64,000 nucleotides of DNA from Shouchella miscanthi (GTDB lineage Bacteria > Bacillota > Bacilli > Bacillales > Bacillaceae_D), in contig NZ_CP042163.1 of the NCBI RefSeq assembly GCF_007725405.1, positions 2,294,001-2,358,000 of the forward strand. Reading direction: 5' to 3'. A program made the translations under genes and the position numbers. Position 1 is the first letter of the stretch, and each line of letters starts with the position of its first letter. Below the pieces are notes generated by a model. It was not told the origin of the DNA, made no database searches, and saw only the letters and a program-made list of their open reading frames with translations. This document shows positions 34,898 through 43,307 of the stretch, in pieces.

Positions 34898-36484
34898 ATG
34901 GACAAAGAGAGACAGTATCGCGTACTAGTAGCAGATAGTATGAGTGAAGCAGGGTTAGCACCACTATTACAAGCACCGGATGTTATTGTTGATCAAAGAA
35001 GTATTCAAGAAACCGACGATCTAGCACAGTATGACGCCCTTCTGATCCGAAGCGGAACAACCGTAACAGAAGAAGTACTATTAAAAATGCCAAATGTAAA
35101 AATTATTGCCCGAGCCGGTGTAGGTGTTGATAACGTCGACGTGCAAGCTGCTACTAAGCACGGTGTTGTCGTCATCAATGCACCTGATGGCAACACGATT
35201 TCTACTGCAGAGCATACCTTTGCCATGATGTGCTCATTATTGCGCAACATTCCTCAAGCAAACGCATCATTAAAAGATGGTAAATGGGAACGCAAATTGT
35301 ATCAAGGAGCAGAATTAAATAAAAAGAAACTTGGTATTATTGGTTTCGGTAGAATTGGTACACAACTTGCTCGTCGCGCAAAAGCATTTGATATGCAAGT
35401 AGTTGTATACGATCCATTTTTAACAGTGGAACGAGCGGAAAAATTAGGGATACAAAAAGCAGATTTACACGATGTCTTGCGCCAATCGGATATTATAACT
35501 GTCCATACACCACTAACAAAAGAAACAAAAGGTTTATTAAATATGGAAACCATCCCATTAACGAAAAAAGGTGTATATTTAATCAACTGTGCTAGAGGTG
35601 GCATTATTGATGAAAAAGCTTTGTATCATTTTTTAGAAAATGGCCATGTTGCCGGAGCAGCTTTAGATGTGTTTACCGAAGAACCGGTAACAGATCAAGC
35701 ACTCATTGAACACGCTAACGTTGTTGCAACACCACATATTGCCGCTTCAACAAAGGAAGCACAGCTAAATGTTGCCTCACAAGTGGCTGAAGAGGTTCTC
35801 GCATTTCTTCAAGGGGAGCCAGCGAGGAATTCAATTAATTTGCCGACTTTGTCAAAAGAGCTGTATGAGAAAATCAAACCTCAATACGAGTTAGCAAAGA
35901 CGATGGGTTCATTATTATCACAACTAATGCGTATCCCGGTCCAAGAGATCAATGTGTATTATAGTGGATCAACCACTCAAGGAGATACGAGCATATTAAC
36001 AAGAAGCTTAATGGCTGGGTTTTTACAACCACGGGTGGATGCCGCTGTCAACGATGTCAATGCATCATTAATTGCTAGAGAACGTGGCATTAATTATGGT
36101 GAAAAACAACTAACCGATCATTTCGGTTATGAAAATCTTATTCATGCTGTTGCAGTCGGTGAAGAACGTTCGTTTGAGATAAAAGCAACGTATATTAAGG
36201 ATTACGGTCCACGTATTGTTTCCCTTAACGAATTTTCTGTTGACATCGTTGCACAAGGGCATATTCTCTATATTCAGCATTTTGATCGCCCAGGTGTTAT
36301 TGGCAAAATGGGGCAGTTGCTAGCGCAGCACGATGTCAACATCGCAACGATGCAAGTGGGTCGTAAGTCGGTTGGTGGTGAGGCAATTATGCTCGTAAAT
36401 GTAGATAAACACGTTGAAGATGGAATCGTAGAGGAACTTGTAAAATTTGATGAAATCAAGCTCGTGCATGTGATTGACTTATAA
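34898..36484 (+). CDS. serA: D-3-phosphoglycerate dehydrogenase
   Basis: SerA oxidises 3-phosphoglycerate to phosphohydroxypyruvate, the first step of serine synthesis. The 528-residue protein has a split catalytic domain, the NAD fold GIIGFGRIGTQLARRA (about 146-161), the catalytic Arg in LINCARGGIID, Glu in FTEEPV, His in ATPHIAAST, an intervening domain (about 310-450) and a C-terminal ACT regulatory domain (FDRPGVIGKMGQLLAQHDVNIATMQV), the site for serine feedback in this long form. Controlled by the T-box leader; the ribosome site is AAAAGGAG. Confidence 0.97.
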   Translation: MDKERQYRVLVADSMSEAGLAPLLQAPDVIVDQRSIQETDDLAQYDALLIRSGTTVTEEVLLKMPNVKIIARAGVGVDNVDVQAATKHGVVVINAPDGNTISTAEHTFAMMCSLLRNIPQANASLKDGKWERKLYQGAELNKKKLGIIGFGRIGTQLARRAKAFDMQVVVYDPFLTVERAEKLGIQKADLHDVLRQSDIITVHTPLTKETKGLLNMETIPLTKKGVYLINCARGGIIDEKALYHFLENGHVAGAALDVFTEEPVTDQALIEHANVVATPHIAASTKEAQLNVASQVAEEVLAFLQGEPARNSINLPTLSKELYEKIKPQYELAKTMGSLLSQLMRIPVQEINVYYSGSTTQGDTSILTRSLMAGFLQPRVDAAVNDVNASLIARERGINYGEKQLTDHFGYENLIHAVAVGEERSFEIKATYIKDYGPRIVSLNEFSVDIVAQGHILYIQHFDRPGVIGKMGQLLAQHDVNIATMQVGRKSVGGEAIMLVNVDKHVEDGIVEELVKFDEIKLVHVIDL

Positions 36485-36491
36485 AGATGAA

Positions 36492-36528
36492 TAAACGGTT
36501 CATGCTTATCATGCGTGAACCGTTCTTC
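36492..36528. terminator. Bidirectional terminator between serA and the 57-residue gene
   Basis: ACGGTTCA and TGAACCGT form a stem extended by inner pairing, with T-rich tails on both strands. It lies between the convergent serA and the small membrane protein gene. Confidence 0.7.
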
Positions 36529-36529
36529 T

Positions 36530-36703
36530 TTACACGTAAACATCGTCCATTAGACATGTACTCTTCACGACATTTTGTCTGTCACCTATTACCATTCGCT
36601 CTTCTTCTATCATCCATTTCACACTGAAGAAAAGTAAACCGATAACGAACGTCAGCACAAACACAATGCTAAGTCGCTTGACAAAATCAACCATTGATGC
36701 CAT
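36530..36703 (-). CDS. 57-residue single-span membrane protein
   Basis: ATG 36703 with GGGAGG 5 bases upstream opens a 57-codon frame. The protein has one membrane helix (about 10-30, LSIVFVLTFVIGLLFFSV) and a charged tail with EEERMVIGDRQ and a Cys. It lies 53 bases past the adenosyltransferase stop, so it may be the last gene of the B12 operon. I do not recognise a family and no function is suggested. Confidence 0.72.
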   Translation of the reverse strand: MASMVDFVKRLSIVFVLTFVIGLLFFSVKWMIEEERMVIGDRQNVVKSTCLMDDVYV

Positions 36704-36756
36704 AAAAGCCTCCCACTTTTTTTCTCCATGGGAACTATATGAGTACCATTTGCTTT

Positions 36757-37308
36757 TTATGAATGGAAATGCTTCTCTCCTACATAAGCTACGTCAACTA
36801 CTCCTGTTTGTTTATTTGCTAATCGTGCTAAAGTAAAGAAGTAGTCTGATAGGCGGTTCATATACACTTGCAGTTCTGCAGGAATAGCAGTCTCTATATC
36901 ATTCACACGTCGCTCTGCTTTTCTTGCTTCCGTTCGACACAGATGTAGCGCACAGGCAGTAGCACACCCACCTGGTAAAATAAAATACGCAAGTGGTTCC
37001 AATGACTCTGTGTGCATATCAATGCGCTGTTCCAACTCTTCGGTGTGAGCAGCTGTAATTTTATAAGGAATTGTCTCCTTTACGTTTGCTAAATCAGCCC
37101 CGTAATCAAATAATTGATTGGATACAACCATTAGTTCACTTGAGATGTTCGTTAAATCCTCCTGCTGTGCACGATAGATAGCTTGGCCAATGGTACTATT
37201 TAATTCATCGACTGCACCAATCGCTTCAATCCGAGTATCTGTTTTATTCAATCGCGCTCCTAAAATGCTTGTTTTTCCTTTATCTCCACCCCGAGTATAA
37301 ATCTTCAT
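36757..37308 (-). CDS. pduO: ATP:cob(I)alamin adenosyltransferase, PduO type
   Basis: This enzyme makes adenosylcobalamin from ATP and cob(I)alamin. The 183-residue protein has the N-terminal YTRGGDKGKTSILG (ATP-binding TRxGDxG motif), AVDELNSTIG, and the C-terminal CHLCRTEARKAERRV and MNRLSDYFFTLARLAN segments. It corresponds to B. subtilis YvqK by family. The gene follows btuD and lies downstream of a cobalamin riboswitch, so imported corrinoid is adenosylated by a co-regulated enzyme. Confidence 0.94.
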   Translation of the reverse strand: MKIYTRGGDKGKTSILGARLNKTDTRIEAIGAVDELNSTIGQAIYRAQQEDLTNISSELMVVSNQLFDYGADLANVKETIPYKITAAHTEELEQRIDMHTESLEPLAYFILPGGCATACALHLCRTEARKAERRVNDIETAIPAELQVYMNRLSDYFFTLARLANKQTGVVDVAYVGEKHFHS

Positions 37309-37320
37309 TCTTTCATCCTC

Positions 37321-38112
37321 CTAACGAAAATCAACATAATATGGTAGAACGCTAAATTGTTTACGGCCTGAATACGGTTCGGTTGTTTCTGAAAACGCCG
37401 ACCCATAAAGTGCCCTTAACTTATCGCTTGTAAGTTGCTGCTGTGTTTCGCCATAACCTTGAACATTTCCTTCTTTTAGAAGGAGCACGTTGTCACAATA
37501 TAAACTTGCTAAATTCACATCATGTAAAATGCATACAACGGTTAAGTCATTTTTTTTAACCTGTTGATGTAAGTAGTCCATAAGTGCTACTTGGTGCGCA
37601 AGATCTAAATGATTGGTCGGCTCGTCTAGTAATAAAAGTTCAGGTGCTTGCGCTAACGCTTGCGCCAGCCACACCCGCTGTCGTTCTCCACCGCTAAGTG
37701 TCAGCATAGAACGATGCGCTAACGTGCTCACTTTCGTTTCCCGCATCGCATCATCGATCATCATTCGATCTGTTTTAGAAAGCTGTGGGAGCAAACCATT
37801 TAAATACGGATAACGCCCCAATTCAACTACGCTTTGAACCGTTGTATGAAAAGATGAAGAGGGTTCCTGAGTTAAAACAGCTACTTTGCGTGCCCGTTGT
37901 TTTGCCTTCATTTTTTCCAGCGGTTCATCATTAAAAAGAATATGCCCAGATTGGAACGATTTCACTCCTGTTATAGCCTGAAGCAAAGTTGTTTTTCCGC
38001 TACCATTTTCTCCTAGAATGCCAACCATTTCTCCTTTTTTTACAGTAAACGAAATATTGTCTAGTATCGTACGATCTCCGATGCGAACGCACACTCCTCG
38101 AACATCTAACAT
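37321..38112 (-). CDS. btuD: ABC transporter ATP-binding protein, probable vitamin B12 importer
   Basis: A 263-residue FecE/BtuD-type ATPase: Walker A GENGSGKTTLL (about 35-45), Q-loop near VLTQEP, signature LSGGERQRVWLAQAL, Walker B LLLLDEPTNHLD and H-loop ILHD. The start is ATG 38112 with AGGGGA upstream; an earlier in-frame start at 38178 would overlap btuC. It lies 1 base after btuC. The substrate call rests on the cobalamin riboswitch and the adenosyltransferase neighbour, since iron-siderophore ATPases look very similar. Confidence 0.86.
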   Translation of the reverse strand: MLDVRGVCVRIGDRTILDNISFTVKKGEMVGILGENGSGKTTLLQAITGVKSFQSGHILFNDEPLEKMKAKQRARKVAVLTQEPSSSFHTTVQSVVELGRYPYLNGLLPQLSKTDRMMIDDAMRETKVSTLAHRSMLTLSGGERQRVWLAQALAQAPELLLLDEPTNHLDLAHQVALMDYLHQQVKKNDLTVVCILHDVNLASLYCDNVLLLKEGNVQGYGETQQQLTSDKLRALYGSAFSETTEPYSGRKQFSVLPYYVDFR

Positions 38113-38113
38113 G

Positions 38114-39160
38114 TTAAGTCCCCTGCTTTCGTTTATTTTGCCGATAAAGCATCCAAGCAAAAATGGGAGAACCAACAAGTGCCGTAATCACACCAATTGG
38201 CAATTCTGCTGGCGCTACTATTGTTCGAGCGGTTAAATCAGCAAGAATTAAAAAGCCACCACCTGTTATTCCAGCTAAAGGCAGTAAGTGCTGATGATTT
38301 GAGCCCCACAACAGCCGAACCATATGTGGTATGACGAGCCCAACAAAACCAATTGTGCCAGATACTGCTACCGCACTCCCGGTTAAAAGCGTTGCTGCTA
38401 AAAGGATAACGAATTTCTTTTTCCTCACAGCAACACCTAAATAGTGGGCACTCGCTTCCCCATACATAAGCGCATTTAGTTCATTCCGACAGAACCAAAC
38501 GAGAACAAATCCACTCACTAAAAAAGGTGAAATTAAATACACGTAAGACCAGCCACGCATACCTACACTGCCCATGAGCCAATGAATAATGTGGCGAAGC
38601 TCTTCTTGGGAAAGTGCCACCATTAATGATAAGCAAGCACCTAAAAAAGAACTTGCAATAATACCTGTTAAAATGATGGTCTCTGTCGCAAGCGAGCGCT
38701 GCACAAGACGAGTAAAAGACAAGACGAGGCAAAGCGTCACAAAGCCAGAAAGGATCGCAACAACTGGTAAGGTCCAAATGCCAATAAAGCTAAGTTGAAA
38801 AAAAATAACCGTTACAGCTCCTAGTGCTGAACCTGATGAAACACCAATCGTAAAGGGATCTGCTAACGGATTTCGTAAAAGCCCTTGAAAAGCAGCTCCC
38901 GCAATGCCTAAAGACGCACCAACAAGAAACGCTAGCAATACACGTGGTAATCGAATTTGCAGAATAATTTGTGTATGGGCATCCTCTAACGCAGCACCAA
39001 GTGGCACACGCGCTCCTTCTTGTACAATCGTCAAAAAAACGGTTCGCACAGGAATATGTACACTCCCTAAGCTTATAGCGAGTAGAAAAATAACGACAAC
39101 CAAACAAATAGAGAAAAGATAAGGCCCTATCATCCTTATCCACGTTGTGTGTGCTTTCAT
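38114..39160 (-). CDS. btuC: FecCD/BtuC-type permease, probable vitamin B12 importer
   Basis: The 348-residue membrane protein has about ten helices and the family segments LRLPRVLLAFLVGASLGIAGAAFQGLLRNPLADP and GFVGLVIPHMVRLLWG. It is the first gene behind the cobalamin riboswitch. No substrate-binding protein gene (btuF) precedes it, although B12 ABC importers normally have one (see findings). Siderophore transport is the alternative, but the riboswitch argues for B12. Confidence 0.86.
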   Translation of the reverse strand: MKAHTTWIRMIGPYLFSICLVVVIFLLAISLGSVHIPVRTVFLTIVQEGARVPLGAALEDAHTQIILQIRLPRVLLAFLVGASLGIAGAAFQGLLRNPLADPFTIGVSSGSALGAVTVIFFQLSFIGIWTLPVVAILSGFVTLCLVLSFTRLVQRSLATETIILTGIIASSFLGACLSLMVALSQEELRHIIHWLMGSVGMRGWSYVYLISPFLVSGFVLVWFCRNELNALMYGEASAHYLGVAVRKKKFVILLAATLLTGSAVAVSGTIGFVGLVIPHMVRLLWGSNHQHLLPLAGITGGGFLILADLTARTIVAPAELPIGVITALVGSPIFAWMLYRQNKRKQGT

Positions 39161-39185
39161 CTTTCACTCCTTGCTTTCCTCAAGA

Positions 39186-39400
39186 CAAAAAAGCAACACA
39201 TATGAACGTATGTGCTGCTTCACATTGCTACTTTTAACAATGGTTCTTTAGTCCGCGAAAGAATTTACGTTCTACATTACGGCAGGTCTTCTGACTTATA
39301 CGAGTGCGTATTTACAGTGGCGGGTCCGTGCTAGATTTTCACTAGCTTCCCCTGTTAGACAGCGCTTAGGCTGTATCCGTAACGACGTTATTGGTTTCTT
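39186..39400 (-). promoter_or_regulatory. Cobalamin riboswitch with downstream terminator
   Basis: On the minus strand the B12 box AGTCAGAAGACCTGCC (39281-39296) follows GCCACTGT (39314-39321) and AGGGGAAGC (39347-39355), the conserved order of the cobalamin riboswitch. A terminator hairpin of 13 bp (39192-39204 with 39207-39219, two wobble pairs) precedes six T (39186-39191). Adenosylcobalamin should shut off btuC-btuD-pduO. Confidence 0.92.
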
Positions 39401-39446
39401 TTAGACTACCATGGTTTTGTTTCTTATGAAACAAAAAAGATCGCCT

Positions 39447-41222
39447 TTATTCGCCATCTCTATTCATTTTTCGAGGAATCGTGAACCGAAAGACCGTCCC
39501 TTCCCCTACTTTACTTTGAACAGAAATCGAGCCTCCGTGGGCTTCAACAATGTTTTTAGCAATAGCTAACCCTAGTCCAGTGCCACCACGCTGTCGGGTC
39601 CGTGCCTTATCGGCTTTATAAAACCGTTCAAATACATAGGGTAAATCCTCTTCTGGAATCCCAGAACCTGAATCATGTACAGAGAAAACGTTGGCTTTTT
39701 CATCTCGTTCATAGCTAAGGTGCACGTAGCCACCTTTTTCAGTGTGACGAATGGCATTATGAATGAGATTCGTTAGTACTTGCTCTATACGATCCGGGTC
39801 AAATAAAGCGGTCGTGTCTTTTTGCTCATTCAATAGCTGTATATCAATTTCTTCTGATTTTACGTAACTAGAAAACTTACGCACGATTCGCTCTAAGTAA
39901 TCCTGTAGAGCCACTTCCTCCACATTTAACTCAATGTACCCTGCTTCCATCCGGGCTAAATCTAATAATTCATTGACTAGCCGTCCCATTCGTAACGACT
40001 CATCATAAATAATTTGTGCCACTTCTTTTTGTTCCTTTTCCGTCGACGTTACACCATCGACGATTGCTTCACTATACCCTTGTAGCATGGATATCGGTGT
40101 TCGTAACTCGTGCGAAACGTTCGCGATAAAATCTTTACGTAGCTTATCGTGTCGCCGCTCTTCTGTTACATCTCGCACAACCGCTACGGCACCTCGAATA
40201 TAGTGGCCTTCATATAGTGGCGCCATTAAAATAGCCATGCTCCGTCCTTGAACCGTTTTTTCAAGCAATTCTTCATGCTCTTGTTCAACAACGCGCTCGA
40301 AAAGAGGACGTAATTGTGTCGGCACTTTCACTTTTGCCCCTAGGTCCGTCTCGCCTTCTTCATACAGCATCATTTGAATGACATGATCAGCTTGAGGATT
40401 TGTAATTCGAATTAATCCGTGCTTATCAAACGTAATGACGCCATCAGCCATACTTAATAAAATTCTTGATAGCTGTTCCTTTTCCTGATTTAGTTCAGAA
40501 ATGTTGCGATTAAGCTCTCTACGCATCCGATTAAAGGCAATGGCAAGCTGACCAATTTCATCTTGAGTTAAGATTGGCACTTTTGTATGGAACTTCCCTT
40601 GAGCTACTTCTAATGCAGCTTGTCTCATAATTCGAATCGGTGCTGTAATGCGTGATGATAAGAAAAAGGCAAAGATCGTCGTTAAAATTAGCGCAATACC
40701 GGCGGATAAATAAATGAGTGTACGTGTTTCAGATGCCGCTTCTTCAATCGCAGATAAAGGCTGATAAAGAAAAATCATCGCGTCTAATTCATCTGTTTGT
40801 ACCGGTGCGCCTAAAATAATCATTTCTGTTTTGTCATGATCGTCTCCAGCAAGTGAATAACTTTCAGTTTCAATTAAACGTTCATCAAAAGAAGACCAAC
40901 CCTCAATTAATTCAGATGCAATCATCTCACCTTCGCGACCCGCTGCCGTACTCCATACACCTGTTTGACTATCTACGAGCAATAGATTCACTGAAAACTC
41001 TTGACTGATCGTTTCTAGATACTCGAACGATCCATCAAGACCGTCATGACTTTCCAACGTAGAAATAGCCATATTTGCATAGCTATTTAGCCTCGTTTCA
41101 GCCTCTTCAATAGTATTACTTTCAGTAAAGCGAAGCATCATGACCATTAAAACAGTTAAGACGACAGTGACGAGCAAAAGAATGGTTAACCAAAGCTTCC
41201 CTACTACACTTTGCCAGAGCAT
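39447..41222 (-). CDS. resE: Sensor histidine kinase ResE
   Basis: ResE with ResD controls aerobic-anaerobic respiration genes. The 591-residue kinase has two membrane helices (about 8-30 and 168-188), an extracytoplasmic domain between them, HAMP (SSRITAPIRIMRQAALEVAQGKF), a PAS domain (about 245-345), the phosphoacceptor FIANVSHELRTPISML, N box NLIHNAIRHT and a GTGLGLAIAK segment. It abuts resD, overlapping by one base, and lies downstream of resABC as in B. subtilis. Confidence 0.94.
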   Translation of the reverse strand: MLWQSVVGKLWLTILLLVTVVLTVLMVMMLRFTESNTIEEAETRLNSYANMAISTLESHDGLDGSFEYLETISQEFSVNLLLVDSQTGVWSTAAGREGEMIASELIEGWSSFDERLIETESYSLAGDDHDKTEMIILGAPVQTDELDAMIFLYQPLSAIEEAASETRTLIYLSAGIALILTTIFAFFLSSRITAPIRIMRQAALEVAQGKFHTKVPILTQDEIGQLAIAFNRMRRELNRNISELNQEKEQLSRILLSMADGVITFDKHGLIRITNPQADHVIQMMLYEEGETDLGAKVKVPTQLRPLFERVVEQEHEELLEKTVQGRSMAILMAPLYEGHYIRGAVAVVRDVTEERRHDKLRKDFIANVSHELRTPISMLQGYSEAIVDGVTSTEKEQKEVAQIIYDESLRMGRLVNELLDLARMEAGYIELNVEEVALQDYLERIVRKFSSYVKSEEIDIQLLNEQKDTTALFDPDRIEQVLTNLIHNAIRHTEKGGYVHLSYERDEKANVFSVHDSGSGIPEEDLPYVFERFYKADKARTRQRGGTGLGLAIAKNIVEAHGGSISVQSKVGEGTVFRFTIPRKMNRDGE

Positions 41223-41938
41223 TAGCCGCTAACTGCCTCGAATTTGTAACCGACACCCCAAACCGTTGATATAATAGCCGAAACTTCTGGTGAAACTCGA
41301 TTCAACTTTTCGCGTAGTCGTTTAATGTGCGTATCGACCGTTCGCAAATCGCCAAAAAATTCATAGTTCCAGACATCCTTCAGTAACTGTTCCCGTGAGA
41401 ATACTTTGTCTGGAGATTGCGCCAAATAATAGAGCAACTCATACTCTTTTGGTGTTAAATTAATTTCTTGTTGATTAACACTCACACGATGGGCATCGTT
41501 ATCAATCGTTAACGGTCCAAAAACAAGTAAGTCCTTTGTTTGCGTATCTGCTTGCACAAACTGAGTAGCAGATGCTCGTCTTAGCATCGCTTTTACTCGC
41601 AGCACAACTTCCCGCGGACTAAATGGTTTAACAATATAATCATCCGCGCCTACTTCAAATCCTTGTACACGATTTGCTTCTTCTCCCTTTGCTGTTAGCA
41701 TCATAACAGGAGTAGCTTTTGTTAGTCGGAGTTGTTGGCACATTTCAATTCCATCCATACCAGGCATCATCACATCAAGCAAAATTAAATCATAATCGAC
41801 TTCAAGTGCTTTAGTGAGTGCTTCTTCACCATTTGTCGCTTCATCTATTTGATAGTCTTCTCTTTCAAGATACATTTTTAACAATCGTCGAATACGATCT
41901 TCATCATCCACAACTAAAATACTCGGTTGATAATCCAT
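41222..41938 (-). CDS. resD: Response regulator ResD
   Basis: A 238-residue OmpR-type regulator: acidic VVDDED (9-14), phosphorylation Asp in ILLDVMMPGMDG (about 55), MMLTAKGEE, YIVKPFSPREVV, then a winged helix ending VWGVGYKF. It is followed immediately by resE. A strong terminator (42064-42099) separates it from resC, so resDE probably has its own promoter in 41940-42060. Confidence 0.95.
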   Translation of the reverse strand: MDYQPSILVVDDEDRIRRLLKMYLEREDYQIDEATNGEEALTKALEVDYDLILLDVMMPGMDGIEMCQQLRLTKATPVMMLTAKGEEANRVQGFEVGADDYIVKPFSPREVVLRVKAMLRRASATQFVQADTQTKDLLVFGPLTIDNDAHRVSVNQQEINLTPKEYELLYYLAQSPDKVFSREQLLKDVWNYEFFGDLRTVDTHIKRLREKLNRVSPEVSAIISTVWGVGYKFEAVSG

Positions 41939-42063
41939 TATAGACCTCCTATATACCTATCTTTATTCATTATGAACATGCTGGAGCCGTTTTAGTATAC
42001 CTGTCCCCTTTAGTCTACCATGGTTGAAAAACAAATCGCCAATCTTGAAGCGCTGTTTTCCAC

Positions 42064-42099
42064 AAAAAAAGAATTGTTACAAATCATTTGTAACAATTC
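42064..42099 (-). terminator. Terminator after resABC
   Basis: GAATTGTTACAAA (42071-42083) and TTTGTAACAATTC (42087-42099) form a perfect 13-bp stem followed by seven T on the minus strand, just past the resC stop. Confidence 0.88.
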
Positions 42100-42116
42100 C
42101 GTCATCATTCGTTTTC

Positions 42117-43307
42117 TTAAGAAGCGTAGGAATGTAACCCAGCAATAACTAAGTTTACAAAAACGAGATTGAACATAATAATAGCGAAACCAATAACGCA
42201 AAGCCAAGCCGATTTTTCTCCGTGCCAGCCTTTGTTTAAGCGTAAATGAAGATAGGCTGCATAGAATAAAAACGTAATTAATGCCCATACTTCTTTTGGA
42301 TCCCAACCCCAAAAACGTGACCAAGCGATTTGTGCCCAGATCATAGCAAAAATTAACCCTCCAAGAGCGAAGACTGGAAATCCAATAGCAATGGCACGAT
42401 AGCTAAATTCATCTAATGTTAAAGGGTTTGTTACTTTCAATAACGGTTGGATCGCTAAACTAATACGTTTACGAATAAGGAGACGAATCACCCAGTAAAG
42501 TACGGCACCAATGGCAAACGCCCAAATTAGCGTGTTTAAATCACTTGCTTCGATATTTCCTGGTACAGCAAAGAATGGATCCATTCCATTTTCTGTCTGG
42601 CTTTCCCATTGATTTGGTCCCACAATCGGTGGTACTTCGTATACCATCGTTGCTTCTTGTTCATTTTCATCTACATAGCTAAACGTTACTTCATAATCCG
42701 CCGCAGCAAAACCGTGCGCCACAAGGGAATGAGCAATTACACATAGTAGCCCGTACATCATGAGCTCAATAATACGAGGCTTCCAACTTTTTTGTTTTAA
42801 GTCAAGTGTCCGAATTAAATAGGCTAATCCTGCGGCAAACCCGATTGCAAGCAACCCTTGTCCAATTGCAGTTGTAATAATATGTAACTTTAACATGAGT
42901 GGCATTTGCAATGATGGTACAAGCGGCGCAACAGCTGTTGAAAAGGTTGACGCATAAACAATGAGCAGCATCACAGTTGGCATTGTAAACAACCCAACTA
43001 CATCGGCACGAGCTGGATAGATAAAATAAATAATACAAAACGCTAGGGAAATGGCAATAGCTAGCGCTGTCATATATTCGAACATATTACTTACTGGTGC
43101 ATGACCAGAAACCGACCATCTAGCAAAAAAGTAGCCGAGAGAAAGCGCTAAACCAAGTAAGGAAAACGCCAGACCCCATTTGCTTGCTTTTGTTTGCTTA
43201 TGCTCTTGTTTTTTACGTTGTTTCGCTAGTGATAGAGCAAAGAAAATCGTTGCCGTTAAAAAAGCAAAAAAAGCAAATAGCAATAAATTAAAACTTAGAT
43301 TAAGCAT
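42117..43307 (-). CDS. resC: Cytochrome c biogenesis protein ResC (CcsA type)
   Basis: ResC and ResB form the system II machinery that delivers haem to apocytochromes c outside the membrane. The 396-residue protein has about eight helices, with the tryptophan-rich WAQIAWSRFWGWDPKEVWALITF signature near the C-terminus and conserved His in LHIITTAIGQG and AAYLHLR. The start is ATG 43307 with AAGGAG 6 bases upstream; it overlaps resB by 8 bases. A longer frame to 43409 is not supported by a ribosome site. Confidence 0.93.
   Translation of the reverse strand: MLNLSFNLLLFAFFAFLTATIFFALSLAKQRKKQEHKQTKASKWGLAFSLLGLALSLGYFFARWSVSGHAPVSNMFEYMTALAIAISLAFCIIYFIYPARADVVGLFTMPTVMLLIVYASTFSTAVAPLVPSLQMPLMLKLHIITTAIGQGLLAIGFAAGLAYLIRTLDLKQKSWKPRIIELMMYGLLCVIAHSLVAHGFAAADYEVTFSYVDENEQEATMVYEVPPIVGPNQWESQTENGMDPFFAVPGNIEASDLNTLIWAFAIGAVLYWVIRLLIRKRISLAIQPLLKVTNPLTLDEFSYRAIAIGFPVFALGGLIFAMIWAQIAWSRFWGWDPKEVWALITFLFYAAYLHLRLNKGWHGEKSAWLCVIGFAIIMFNLVFVNLVIAGLHSYAS

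Noticed and set aside
38114-39160. Iron-siderophore permease as the reading of btuC
   Set aside because: The FecCD fold fits both, but the cobalamin riboswitch and adenosyltransferase neighbour favour B12.
39447-39460. resE terminator formed by TTTTGTTTC / GAAACAAAA near 39415-39436
   Set aside because: The 9-bp stem is almost wholly A/T and overlaps the start of the cobalamin leader; it may end resE transcription but is too weak to list.
39403-42025. A repeated CTACCATGGTT at about 39409 and 42014
   Set aside because: Only about 11 bases are shared, in different contexts downstream of resE and upstream of resD; too short to call a repeat or operator pair without more copies.
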